Source: JAXIHJ01 sp034189755
GTDB taxonomy: Bacteria > Planctomycetota > Phycisphaerae > SM23-33
Assembly: GCA_034189755.1 (NCBI GenBank)
Contig: JAXIHJ010000111.1
Location: 1 to 12,675 of the forward strand
Reading direction: 5' to 3'
Length of the DNA stretch: 12,675 nt
The translations under genes were made by a program, and so were the position numbers. The notes beneath the pieces were generated by a model that did not search any database, was not told where the DNA came from, and worked only from the letters and a program-made list of their open reading frames with translations. Below, piece by piece: positions 1 to 6,328 of the stretch. Numbering within the stretch: position 1 is the stretch's first letter; each line of letters opens with the position of its first letter.

Positions 1-2
1 AT

Positions 3-185
3 CAATGCAAGAAGTGTGGTCACGTGAGTTCGTTTCTGGAAAGGGTCTGGAGCAAGAAAACTCACACCTGCGAGAAGTGCGGGTCAAAGAACACAGAAAA
101 GGTCTTCTCGACGTTCGCCGCAAAGTCCGGCGGTTCTTCGTCGAGCAGTTCGAGTTGTCCAACGGGAACGTGCCCACTTGCGTAA
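3..185 (+). CDS. FmdB-family zinc-ribbon protein, 3' part (5' end outside window)
   Basis: Reading from base 3, an open frame with no start in the window ends at TAA 183-185. It begins QCKKCGHV and later has CEKCGS, giving two CxxC knuckles about 24 residues apart. This is the zinc ribbon of the FmdB/CxxC_CxxC_SSSS family. The tail is Gly/Ser-rich (seven consecutive serines) and ends with two further cysteines, which is typical of these roughly 65-75-residue proteins. Only about 10 N-terminal residues should be missing. Members are called putative regulators, but their molecular role is not established. The methyltransferase gene starts 27 bases downstream, so this is probably the first visible gene of a four-gene operon ending in the NifX-like gene. 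The overlapping frame that starts at base 5 has no family features and is a shadow. Confidence 0.85.
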   Translation, partial: QCKKCGHVSSFLERVWSKKTHTCEKCGSKNTEKVFSTFAAKSGGSSSSSSSCPTGTCPLA

Positions 186-212
186 TCTACGGTAAGGATG
201 GGTATGTGAAGC

Positions 213-788
213 ATGGCTGGGAAAAAGAAACTATCGGACGATTTCTACGAGAAAATCAAATCCCGCCTGCATCAGCGGATCGGTCGGGAGCTGCGCCTTG
301 CCGGACGTATCCTTGACCTTGGCTGCGGAGCGTGCGATCTCGTGCAATACCTGGCACGAGCCTATCGCCAGAAGGTTACCGGAATAGATATTTCGGACCA
401 CACTTTCCCAAAACGCCGCCACACGTCCGACGGTCGACGCTTTCAGTGCATTCGTAAAAACGCCAAGCAGTTAAGTTTTGTCAAGAGCGCGAGCGTAGAT
501 GCGGTGGTCTCAATGTGGGCCTTTCACGAAATGGAGCATCCTGAAACGATTTTGGCCGAAGCTCGTCGGAGTCTTCGCCCTGGGGGCGAGTTGTTGATTG
601 TGGATTTCCCCAAGAACTCGCTCGCCCAGAAGCTCTGGGACGAAAGGTACTATCAACCTGAGGAACTTGGAAGGCTGCTGAAGAAAATAGAATTCAAGGC
701 TATCAGGGTCCGTCTTATTGAACAGAAGCAGATCATTTGGGCCAGGGGCTTTCGTCCGCCAGCGACAAGTCCAAGTGAGCCTAAATAA
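213..788 (+). CDS. Class I SAM-dependent methyltransferase, substrate unknown
   Basis: This 191-residue protein has the Rossmann methyltransferase fold signatures. Motif I is ILDLGCGAC (residues 33-41), with an acidic residue ending strand 2 (GID, D59). A motif IV-like strand follows (VDAVVSMWAFHEMEH, about 95-109), then the RPGG loop (122-125) before strand 5 (LLIVDFP). It looks like a Methyltransf_11/25-type small-molecule or cofactor methyltransferase; the substrate cannot be read from sequence. The ATG at 213 has an AAGGATG stretch at 194-200 as a somewhat distant ribosome-binding site. The gene sits 27 bases after the FmdB stop and 18 before the MinD start, so it is probably co-transcribed with the metal-cluster genes. 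It looks richer in AAA/GAA codons than its neighbours by eye (not calculated). Confidence 0.85.
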   Translation: MAGKKKLSDDFYEKIKSRLHQRIGRELRLAGRILDLGCGACDLVQYLARAYRQKVTGIDISDHTFPKRRHTSDGRRFQCIRKNAKQLSFVKSASVDAVVSMWAFHEMEHPETILAEARRSLRPGGELLIVDFPKNSLAQKLWDERYYQPEELGRLLKKIEFKAIRVRLIEQKQIIWARGFRPPATSPSEPK

Positions 789-806
789 ATATAGGAAAGA
801 GGAAGT

Positions 807-1712
807 ATGCTTAAAGAACTAGTGGTTATCAGCGGCAAGGGCGGGACGGGCAAGACTTCCATTGTCGCCTCTTTCGCTGCATTGGCCGACAAGGCCGTCC
901 TGGCCGACTGCGACGTGGATGCGGCCGACCTGCATCTCGTCCTCGAGCCGACGGTCATAAAACGTGATTCCTTCTCCGGCGGCAGCCGGGCGAAAATAAT
1001 ATCCGAAAAGTGCGTCGCATGCGGCAAGTGCGCCGAACTGTGCCGCTTCGAGGCTATCGCATTCGACGCTCCGGGCAACGACACCGTCGACAAGACCTAC
1101 CGCGTTGACCCGATCGCCTGCGAGGGCTGCGGCGTCTGCGCCTGGTTCTGCCCCGCCGACGCCGTCGAATTCGGCCCGGTCGTCAACGGCGAGTGGTTCG
1201 TCTCCGATACCCGCTGCGGGCCTATGGTTCATGCCAAGCTCGGCGTGGCCGAGGAAAATTCCGGCAAACTCGTCAGCATCGTCCGTACGCAGGCGAAAAA
1301 AATCGCCGAGCAGCGGCGGTTTGACATGGTCCTTATCGACGGTGCGCCGGGCATCGGCTGTCCGGTAATCGCGTCAATCACCGGTGCTGAGCTGGTTCTT
1401 ATTGTTACTGAACCTACGCTGAGCGGCCTGCACGATCTTCAGCGCGTGGCGGATTTGACGAAGCACTTCGGCATCCGGACACTCATCTGCATCAATAAGT
1501 GGGACCTGAACGGTGATTGCACCCGCGAGATAGAAGACTTCGCTCGCAGCCGCTCACTGACGGTCGCTGGAAAGGTCCGCTATGATTCGGCCGTAACGAA
1601 AGCACAAATCGAAAAACTGTCCGTTGTCGAATACGCCTCCGACGGTGTGGCAACGGACGTCAAACAACTTTGGCAGAAGATATCAGCGGCAATCCACGAG
1701 CAGCCGGAATGA
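807..1712 (+). CDS. MinD-family P-loop ATPase with inserted 2x[4Fe-4S] ferredoxin domain (ORP/Mrp-like)
   Basis: This 301-residue cytoplasmic ATPase has the deviant Walker A motif SGKGGTGKT (residues 9-17) with the signature lysine K11, a strand-2 region with DCDVDAADLH, and a switch II-like IDGAPGIGCP (177-186). A ferredoxin insertion (about 60-120) carries C69xxC72xxC75xxxC79 and C105xxC108xxC111xxxC115P; the first motif lacks the usual proline after its fourth Cys. This architecture belongs to the COG1149 MinD ATPases of anaerobes, which occur beside NifX-like proteins, as in the orange-protein (ORP) operons of Desulfovibrio. The inferred role is ATP-dependent assembly or transfer of a metal-sulfur cluster. 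Purine-rich AGGAAAGAGGAAG at 793-805 is a convincing ribosome-binding site. ORP loci usually carry two such ATPases; only one is visible here. Confidence 0.92.
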   Translation: MLKELVVISGKGGTGKTSIVASFAALADKAVLADCDVDAADLHLVLEPTVIKRDSFSGGSRAKIISEKCVACGKCAELCRFEAIAFDAPGNDTVDKTYRVDPIACEGCGVCAWFCPADAVEFGPVVNGEWFVSDTRCGPMVHAKLGVAEENSGKLVSIVRTQAKKIAEQRRFDMVLIDGAPGIGCPVIASITGAELVLIVTEPTLSGLHDLQRVADLTKHFGIRTLICINKWDLNGDCTREIEDFARSRSLTVAGKVRYDSAVTKAQIEKLSVVEYASDGVATDVKQLWQKISAAIHEQPE

Positions 1713-1741
1713 TTAAAAATGATCATAAGGAGAAATACAGG

Positions 1742-2080
1742 ATGAAGATTGCGATTCCACTGGCGGAAGGTCGGCTGGCTATGCACTTCGGCCACTGCGA
1801 GACATTTGCGATTCTCGACGTGGATGAACAGGCGAAGAAGATTCTCAGCACGGCGAATCTGGCGCCCCCTGCTCATCAGCCGGGCGTTCTGCCGGCCTGG
1901 CTGGGCGAGCAAGGCACCGACGTAATCATCGCAGGCGGCATGGGCCAACGGGCGCAACAGCTGTTCGCGCAAAATGGCATCACCGTTGTCGTCGGCGCGC
2001 CGGCCGAGGAGCCTGAACAGCTCGTTACCGCGTATCTAAACGGCACACTCCAGGCCGGAGACAACATCTGCGATCACTGA
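1742..2080 (+). CDS. NifX/NifB-family dinitrogenase Fe-Mo cofactor-binding-like protein
   Basis: This 112-residue protein has the single-domain NifX/NafY/C-terminal-NifB fold pattern. It begins MKIAIPL, then HFGHCETFAI near residue 15, APPAHQPGVLP in the middle, the glycine motif IIAGGMGQRA, and the tail GDNICDH. His, Cys and Asp side chains at the start and tail could bind a metal cluster. Nitrogenase cofactor proteins and the ORP Mo/Cu protein share this fold. With no nif structural genes in the window, a role as a general metal-cluster carrier is more likely than nitrogen fixation. The ATG at 1742 is chosen because AAGGAG at 1727-1732 lies 9 bases upstream; the frame is open further upstream but overlaps the MinD gene. 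Its stop lies only 5 bases from the end of the convergent gene. Confidence 0.9.
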   Translation: MKIAIPLAEGRLAMHFGHCETFAILDVDEQAKKILSTANLAPPAHQPGVLPAWLGEQGTDVIIAGGMGQRAQQLFAQNGITVVVGAPAEEPEQLVTAYLNGTLQAGDNICDH

Positions 2081-2085
2081 AGCCG

Positions 2086-3306
2086 CTAGCTCAGAAACTC
2101 CGACGCAATTTCCTGGAACTGTTCGACTGTCAGCAGCTGCTTTTGATCAAAGGCCTTTTCCTTGATCTTGGCCACCATGCCCAGCAGCTTGTCTTTGTCG
2201 GAGCAGCTTAGCCCGGTGCGTTCGAGGTATTCCACCACGGACGGCAGTCCGCTGTTTTTGCCCAGGACAATCCGGGCGGGTTGCTGACCGACCAGTTGCG
2301 GCCGGTACGGCGTAAGCTCCAGGGCGTTCTCTTCGCCGCAGTTTCGCACCCAGTCGGCGATGATGCCGCTCTCGACGTCGAACGTGGTAGGCCCGACGAC
2401 CGCACGATTGGACGGTATGACTGCGCCGGTCAGCTCGCAGACCAGAGCCGACAGCTCGAAGAACTGCTTCGTATCGACGCCGATGTCCTGGCCATACATG
2501 GTCAGCAGCGTCATGACGAGGTCTTCCAGCGGCACGTTGCCGGCCCGCTCGCCGATACCGCTGACGGTTACGTGGGCCACCTCCGCCCCGGCAGCCAGCG
2601 CCAAGGCCGTATTGGCCGTGCCCAGGCGGAAATCGTCGTGAAAGTGCGTCTCAAGCGGCTTATCGATTCTCGATTTAATCGTGCGAATCACGTGCGGCAC
2701 GGCGCTGGGGGCCAGCCCGCCGAACGTATCGACCACAGCCAGGGCGTCCATGTGGCCCTCGGTGGCGACCTTCTCGATCAGGTCCAGCACCCATGTCATG
2801 GATGCCCGCGTAAAGTCGATGGGGAAGAAGACGGTGTACAGGCCACATTCCTTTGCGTAGCGGGTGGCCTCGACGGACAGGTCAACCGCCCGCTGAAGCT
2901 CCCACTTGTAGGCCTTCTGAATAATGTGCTCGCTGGATGGGATTTCGATAACGATGCCGTCCACGCCGCATTGTGCCGCCCGCTCGACGTCCGGCTTCAT
3001 GCAGCGGGCGAAGGCGAAAATCTCGGGGCCGAACTTCTCCTTTACGATTTGTTTTATGGCGCCCTCATCCTGCTTTGATACCGCCGGCATGCCCGCCTCG
3101 ATCCGATGCACGCCCGCCCGCGCCAGGGCTTCGGCTATGCGAACCTTTTCTTCCTGGCGCAAAATGATGCCCGCCTGCTGCTCGCCGTCGCGCAGCGTTA
3201 CGTCGTGCAGCTTGATCTTTTCGGGAAAGCAAAAATCCTTTACTACTTCAGGCTCCCAGTTCCACGGGCTGGTAAACCACTGGTCGGTATGATACGGCTC
3301 GCTCAT
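2086..3306 (-). CDS. DRE-TIM metallolyase-family enzyme, homocitrate/2-isopropylmalate-synthase-like
   Basis: This 406-residue (beta/alpha)8 enzyme of the HMGL-like family has the signature LRDGEQQAG (R39, D40), metal ligands HFH (H221, H223), and GIGERAGN (250-257), which groups it with Claisen-condensing isopropylmalate, citramalate and homocitrate synthases rather than HMG-CoA lyases. Where those enzymes have HESGIH, this one reads VESGII (311-316), so both histidines are gone. The later LGKHSG motif reads LGKNSG (348-353). Metal and 2-oxoacid binding look intact, but the acyl-CoA partner or reaction may differ. An N-terminal Trp-rich extension of about 30 residues precedes the barrel. TAAGGA (rc of 3315-3320) sits 8 bases before the ATG. 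It is the last gene of the leftward trio, 67 bases after the dehydrogenase. Reaction unassigned; not safely nifV or leuA. Confidence 0.88.
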   Translation of the reverse strand: MSEPYHTDQWFTSPWNWEPEVVKDFCFPEKIKLHDVTLRDGEQQAGIILRQEEKVRIAEALARAGVHRIEAGMPAVSKQDEGAIKQIVKEKFGPEIFAFARCMKPDVERAAQCGVDGIVIEIPSSEHIIQKAYKWELQRAVDLSVEATRYAKECGLYTVFFPIDFTRASMTWVLDLIEKVATEGHMDALAVVDTFGGLAPSAVPHVIRTIKSRIDKPLETHFHDDFRLGTANTALALAAGAEVAHVTVSGIGERAGNVPLEDLVMTLLTMYGQDIGVDTKQFFELSALVCELTGAVIPSNRAVVGPTTFDVESGIIADWVRNCGEENALELTPYRPQLVGQQPARIVLGKNSGLPSVVEYLERTGLSCSDKDKLLGMVAKIKEKAFDQKQLLTVEQFQEIASEFLS

Positions 3307-3373
3307 GATTAATTTCCTTATCCTTAAAAACGGTACTCGTTAAACGTCCACGGCATCTTCTTTTTGGATACCG

Positions 3374-4354
3374 CTATTTCTTTTCCAGTGCTTCCGGGTT
3401 GACCAGATACGTCGGCTGCTCGCCGTTGAGCACCTGGACAACCTGCCCGACGGCCTTGCTATGCAGTTTTTGGATCGCACTTTCGGAATACCATGCGCTG
3501 TGCGGGGTAAGAACGACGTTCGGCAGCGACTTGAACGGGTGGTCCTTCTCGACGACGGCTTCGATATCCTCCAGCACGTCCAGGCCTGCGCCGGAAACAA
3601 GATTCTTTTCCAGCGCCCATGCCATCGCGTCGGTGTCCACAATGGCTCCTCGTGCCGCATTGATGACCAGGGGCTTTTTCTTCATCGCGGCGAAGGCGTC
3701 CTTGTTCAGCAGATGCCGGGTGGCTTCGGTTGACGGACACTGGACGAAGATGACGTCCGAGTTTTCCAGCAGCCGCCGGAAGTCGACGCACTCGGCGCCG
3801 TCGGTGTCCCGGTCTATGGCGGGGTCGTAAAATGTTACCCGCAGGCCGAATGGCTTCAGGCGGGCGGCAATCGCCTTGCCGATTCGTCCAAAGCCGATTA
3901 CGCCGGCCGTCATGTCCGTTATGCCGGCCAGGGGCTTGAGGTAGGAAAGAGACCACTGGCCGCCTTTTACCTGCGCGTCGGACAGGGCGGTCTTCCTGGC
4001 CAGTGTCAAAAACAACGCCGTCGCATGGTCGGCTACCTCTTCGATGCAGTAGTCCGGCACGTTGGCTACCATGATGCCGCAAGCGGTCGCATCGGGGACA
4101 TTTATCGTATCCAGCCCGATGCCGTACCGCACCACCACGCGCAGCTTCGGGGCCGAGGCAAAGACACTCTTGTCCAGCCCGCCGAGGTACGTATTCAAGA
4201 CCGCGTCGGCGTCCTTCACGGCTTCGCGCATCTCATCCTGCGTTTTGCACTGGCAGACAGCCAGCTCGGCGTCGGCGCCGGCAAGCGCTTCGTGCTCGAT
4301 ATCAAAAGAATCAAAAACGTGGTCCGTTACTACGACTTTGAACTTTTTCGACAT
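3374..4354 (-). CDS. D-isomer-specific 2-hydroxyacid dehydrogenase, CtBP-like
   Basis: This 326-residue NAD-dependent dehydrogenase interconverts a 2-oxoacid and a D-2-hydroxyacid. The dinucleotide loop is GFGRIG (154-159), followed by an acidic residue after strand 2 (YDP, D177), which suggests NAD rather than NADP. Catalytic positions are R235 in NAARGA, a Glu in the VLEDIEAV segment (E265 by spacing to the His) and H285 in TPHSAWYS. The PHxAWYS motif, with Trp three residues after the catalytic His, is the hallmark of the CtBP subfamily and narrows the substrate pocket. GGAGG (rc of 4362-4366) lies 7 bases before the ATG, inside the end of the regulator gene. The 25-base overlap with that gene suggests translational coupling. 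The substrate is unknown. Confidence 0.9.
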   Translation of the reverse strand: MSKKFKVVVTDHVFDSFDIEHEALAGADAELAVCQCKTQDEMREAVKDADAVLNTYLGGLDKSVFASAPKLRVVVRYGIGLDTINVPDATACGIMVANVPDYCIEEVADHATALFLTLARKTALSDAQVKGGQWSLSYLKPLAGITDMTAGVIGFGRIGKAIAARLKPFGLRVTFYDPAIDRDTDGAECVDFRRLLENSDVIFVQCPSTEATRHLLNKDAFAAMKKKPLVINAARGAIVDTDAMAWALEKNLVSGAGLDVLEDIEAVVEKDHPFKSLPNVVLTPHSAWYSESAIQKLHSKAVGQVVQVLNGEQPTYLVNPEALEKK

Positions 4355-5055
4355 ATCGCAGCCTCCACTGCCTTGATGTGCTGCTGCATCGTTGCAGCAG
4401 CCTCTCGGCCGTCCCTATTAATAACCGCATCCAAAATTCGTTGATGATAAGCCAGCGATTTTTGCCTGAATGAATCGGCGTCGGGGTAGCGAAACTGCAC
4501 CTGGTAGATCAGGTCGGCTATCGTCGACATGAACAGGTGAAATATCGCATTTCCGGTGCCCTTGGCCAACTCGGCGTGAAACGCCATGTCGTGCTCAATG
4601 AACTTTGTGGTATCCGACTTCGTTTGCCGCATCTGGTCCAGGTCCCGCTTCAGCAGCTCGATATTTTCGGCCGACCGCCTGGCCGCCACGACTTCGGCAA
4701 TGCTGCTCTCAATGTAAAAACGAACCGTCAGAATGTCCTCCAGGCGGATGCTGCGCTGGACCTTCAAAAGCGGCGAGAGCATCTCAAAGACCTTCGACAG
4801 GTCCACGTCCTTTACAAACATCCCCTTGCCGTGCCTGGCCTCAATGATCCCCAACCCCTTCAACATGCACACCGCCTCGCGCAGGGGCAGCCGGCTGGCG
4901 TCAATCATCTCCAGCATCGCACGCTCCGAAGGAAGCCGGTCGCCGCCCTGTAACTCGTTTGAAGCAATATAGTTGATCAGGTTCTGGGCGATTGCCTCGA
5001 CCAGCGTTTCACGCTTTGCGACAGGAAGGATCGAGTTTTTCTGCGTGTTCGTCAT
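4330..5055 (-). CDS. GntR-family transcriptional regulator, FadR subfamily (FCD effector domain)
   Basis: This 241-residue regulator has an N-terminal winged helix-turn-helix (about 15-82). It includes GDRLPSERAM, the recognition helix SRLPLREAV, and a wing ending RHGKGMFV. An all-helical FCD domain (about 105-235) follows. The FCD metal-binding residues are present as D156, H160 (HDMAFH), H204 (YHQRI) and H226 (QQHI), so the effector is probably a carboxylate bound next to a metal. It heads the leftward operon and faces the MDR gene, so it is the obvious local regulator of both. Its ATG has almost no Shine-Dalgarno sequence. The predicted transcript leader is only about 13 bases. An upstream ATG at 5060 runs straight into a stop, which fixes this start. 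Confidence 0.92.
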   Translation of the reverse strand: MTNTQKNSILPVAKRETLVEAIAQNLINYIASNELQGGDRLPSERAMLEMIDASRLPLREAVCMLKGLGIIEARHGKGMFVKDVDLSKVFEMLSPLLKVQRSIRLEDILTVRFYIESSIAEVVAARRSAENIELLKRDLDQMRQTKSDTTKFIEHDMAFHAELAKGTGNAIFHLFMSTIADLIYQVQFRYPDADSFRQKSLAYHQRILDAVINRDGREAAATMQQHIKAVEAAICRKSSKS

Positions 5056-5064
5056 ATCATATTA

Positions 5065-5073
5065 CCAGTCTGG
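5065..5073. promoter_or_regulatory. Operator-like dyad CCAGTCTGG at the GntR start point
   Basis: CCAG-T-CTGG is a perfect 9-base odd-centred palindrome. It overlaps the predicted transcription start (about 5068) of the regulator operon, a classic position for autorepression. CTGG half-sites occur in FadR-type operators, but the match to a known consensus is only partial. GTCTGG recurs at 5201-5206 near the opposite promoter. Confidence 0.35.
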
Positions 5074-5074
5074 C

Positions 5075-5104
5075 AGTGTAGCTCCCTTGCCTGAAGTAAG
5101 TCAA
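5075..5104 (-). promoter_or_regulatory. Predicted sigma70-type promoter of the GntR operon
   Basis: On the - strand, TTGACT (rc of 5099-5104; 5 of 6 consensus bases) is followed after 18 bases by TACACT (rc of 5075-5080; 4 of 6). Transcription would begin near 5068, leaving a leader of about 13 bases before the regulator's ATG at 5055. The dyad CCAGTCTGG lies across the predicted start point. Confidence 0.55.
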
Positions 5105-5149
5105 GGCTGAATTGTGCCGCAAGGCCCGCACCCGACGGATGAGCAAGAA

Positions 5150-5178
5150 TTGACATGCCTCGGAAAGGTCCGTAAAGT
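5150..5178 (+). promoter_or_regulatory. Predicted sigma70-type promoter of the MDR dehydrogenase gene
   Basis: A perfect -35 TTGACA (5150-5155) is followed after exactly 17 bases by TAAAGT (5173-5178; 4 of 6 consensus bases). Transcription would start near 5185, about 74 bases upstream of the ATG at 5259. The left arm of an inverted repeat (5165-5171) lies between the -35 and -10 boxes, so a bound repressor would block polymerase. Confidence 0.6.
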
Positions 5179-5211
5179 GCCCAGGCCGATTTATTGAGCC
5201 GTCTGGACCTT
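5165..5211. repeat. Inverted repeat AAGGTCC ... GGACCTT around the MDR promoter
   Basis: AAGGTCC (5165-5171) and GGACCTT (5205-5211) are exact reverse complements separated by 33 bases. The left arm is upstream of the predicted transcription start and the right arm is downstream of it. An RNA hairpin is therefore unlikely, and two regulator half-sites or a small DNA loop fit better. A 7-base match could also arise by chance. Confidence 0.35.
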
Positions 5212-5258
5212 CAACGACAATTGCAATCATCGTAAGTAACTTGTAGGAGAGTTCTTTA

Positions 5259-6266
5259 ATGGACACGAATCCCACCGTGGTTTTTCCGGAACCGAAAAAG
5301 GCTGTGATTGAGGACCGTCCCCTGCCATCGCCAGCCGCCGGTGAACTGCTGATCAAGACCAGCCGGACCTTGATCAGCACCGGCACGGAACTAACGTCGT
5401 ATTCGGGCGACTTCCCGGAAAAAAGCCGCTGGGCCGGTTACATACGTTATCCGTTCCTTCCCGGCTACGACAATGTCGGCAAGGTGGTGGAGGCCGCTTC
5501 TGACGTGGACCGCAAGTGGGTCGGCAAGCGTGTGGCCAATTACGGCCAGCACGCCAGGTACGTCACCGCGCCGGTGGACAGTGTCGTCGAGATTCCAGCG
5601 GACGTCCCCGATGAGCAGGCTGCGTTCTTTACCATCGCGCAATTCACGATGAACGGCGTCCGCCGTGGAGGCGTAACGTGGGGCCAGAGCGTTGTGATTT
5701 ACGGCATGGGTCTGCTCGGCCAGCTTACCGCGCGCTTCGTCCGGATTGCAGGTGCCCATCACATCTTCGCGGTGGATGTGGCTGTCCAACGGCTGTCGCT
5801 CGTTGCCGACGGCGTAACTACCATCAACGCCGCCAAGCAGAGCGCCGCAGACGTCGTTCGCCGGCAGACCCACGGCAGGATGGCAGACGTGGTGTTTGAG
5901 GTTACGGGCAACGCGGACCTCATCCCCTCGGAGTTCGAGCCGCTGCGCCAGGAGGGCAAATTCGTCGTGCTGTCCAGCCCGCGGAAGGCGACAAGCTTCG
6001 ATTTCCACGACCTTTGCAACGCGCCCAGCTTCCAGATTATCGGTGCGCATACCATGTCGCATCCAGCCCATGAAACCCCGGCCACACCGTGGACGACGAA
6101 GCGGCACGTTGAGTTGTTCCTGGATTACCTCGCCCAGGGCGAGATGGACATTGGCAACCTGATCTCGCACAGGCAGACTCATACCGAAGCGCCCCAGTTG
6201 TACGAGATGTTGCTGAAGGACCGCTCCGGCGCGATGGGCGTGGTCCTGACATGGGATCAGCCGTAA
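5259..6266 (+). CDS. MDR-superfamily (zinc-type alcohol dehydrogenase-like) oxidoreductase lacking zinc ligands
   Basis: This 335-residue two-domain protein has a GroES-like N-terminal half and a nucleotide-binding half with GMGLLG (149-154). D173 ends the second strand, favouring NAD(H). The N-terminal half reads ISTGTELTSYSG where alcohol dehydrogenases have xCGTDxxxxxG, so the zinc Cys is Thr (T41). LPGYDNVG replaces PGHExxG, so the His/Glu ligands are Tyr and Asp. The structural-zinc Cys cluster is also missing. This STGTEL group includes BchC-like and sugar- or cyclitol-type dehydrogenases, often poorly characterised. TAGGAGA (5244-5250) gives a good ribosome-binding site. It is divergent from the GntR operon, shares its control region, and probably oxidises or reduces an intermediate of the same pathway. 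Substrate unknown. Confidence 0.88.
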   Translation: MDTNPTVVFPEPKKAVIEDRPLPSPAAGELLIKTSRTLISTGTELTSYSGDFPEKSRWAGYIRYPFLPGYDNVGKVVEAASDVDRKWVGKRVANYGQHARYVTAPVDSVVEIPADVPDEQAAFFTIAQFTMNGVRRGGVTWGQSVVIYGMGLLGQLTARFVRIAGAHHIFAVDVAVQRLSLVADGVTTINAAKQSAADVVRRQTHGRMADVVFEVTGNADLIPSEFEPLRQEGKFVVLSSPRKATSFDFHDLCNAPSFQIIGAHTMSHPAHETPATPWTTKRHVELFLDYLAQGEMDIGNLISHRQTHTEAPQLYEMLLKDRSGAMGVVLTWDQP

Positions 6267-6283
6267 CAAGCTCGCGGCATCTC

Positions 6284-6301
6284 ACCGCAGTTGGCGGTTT
6301 T
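6284..6301 (+). terminator. Weak hairpin terminator after the MDR gene
   Basis: ACCGC (6284-6288) pairs with GCGGT (6294-6298) around a 5-base loop, and TTTT (6298-6301) closes it. It lies 18 bases after the MDR stop and just before the end of the convergent pckG. The stem is short, so function is uncertain. Confidence 0.4.
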
Positions 6302-6328
6302 GTCGGTTAATGATTCCCCGCCGCCAGG

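Noticed and set aside
5..316. Open frame of 103 codons at the left edge
   Set aside because: It overlaps the FmdB zinc-ribbon frame and the methyltransferase start in another frame and has no family features.
2281..3078. 265-codon plus-strand frame opposite the DRE-TIM gene
   Set aside because: It is antisense shadow with low-complexity composition and no recognisable domain.
2086..3306. Calling the DRE-TIM gene nifV (nitrogenase homocitrate synthase) because it abuts a NifX-like gene
   Set aside because: It is convergent with the NifX-like gene, it belongs to an operon with a hydroxyacid dehydrogenase and a GntR regulator, no nif structural genes are present, and the HESGIH motif is altered.
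5057..5386. 109-codon minus-strand frame across the divergent promoter gap
   Set aside because: It overlaps the N-terminus of the MDR gene and both predicted promoters and has no ribosome-binding site or family signature.
5391..6269. 292-codon minus-strand frame opposite the MDR gene
   Set aside because: It is a mirror of a clear MDR gene; long antisense frames are common in GC-rich coding DNA.
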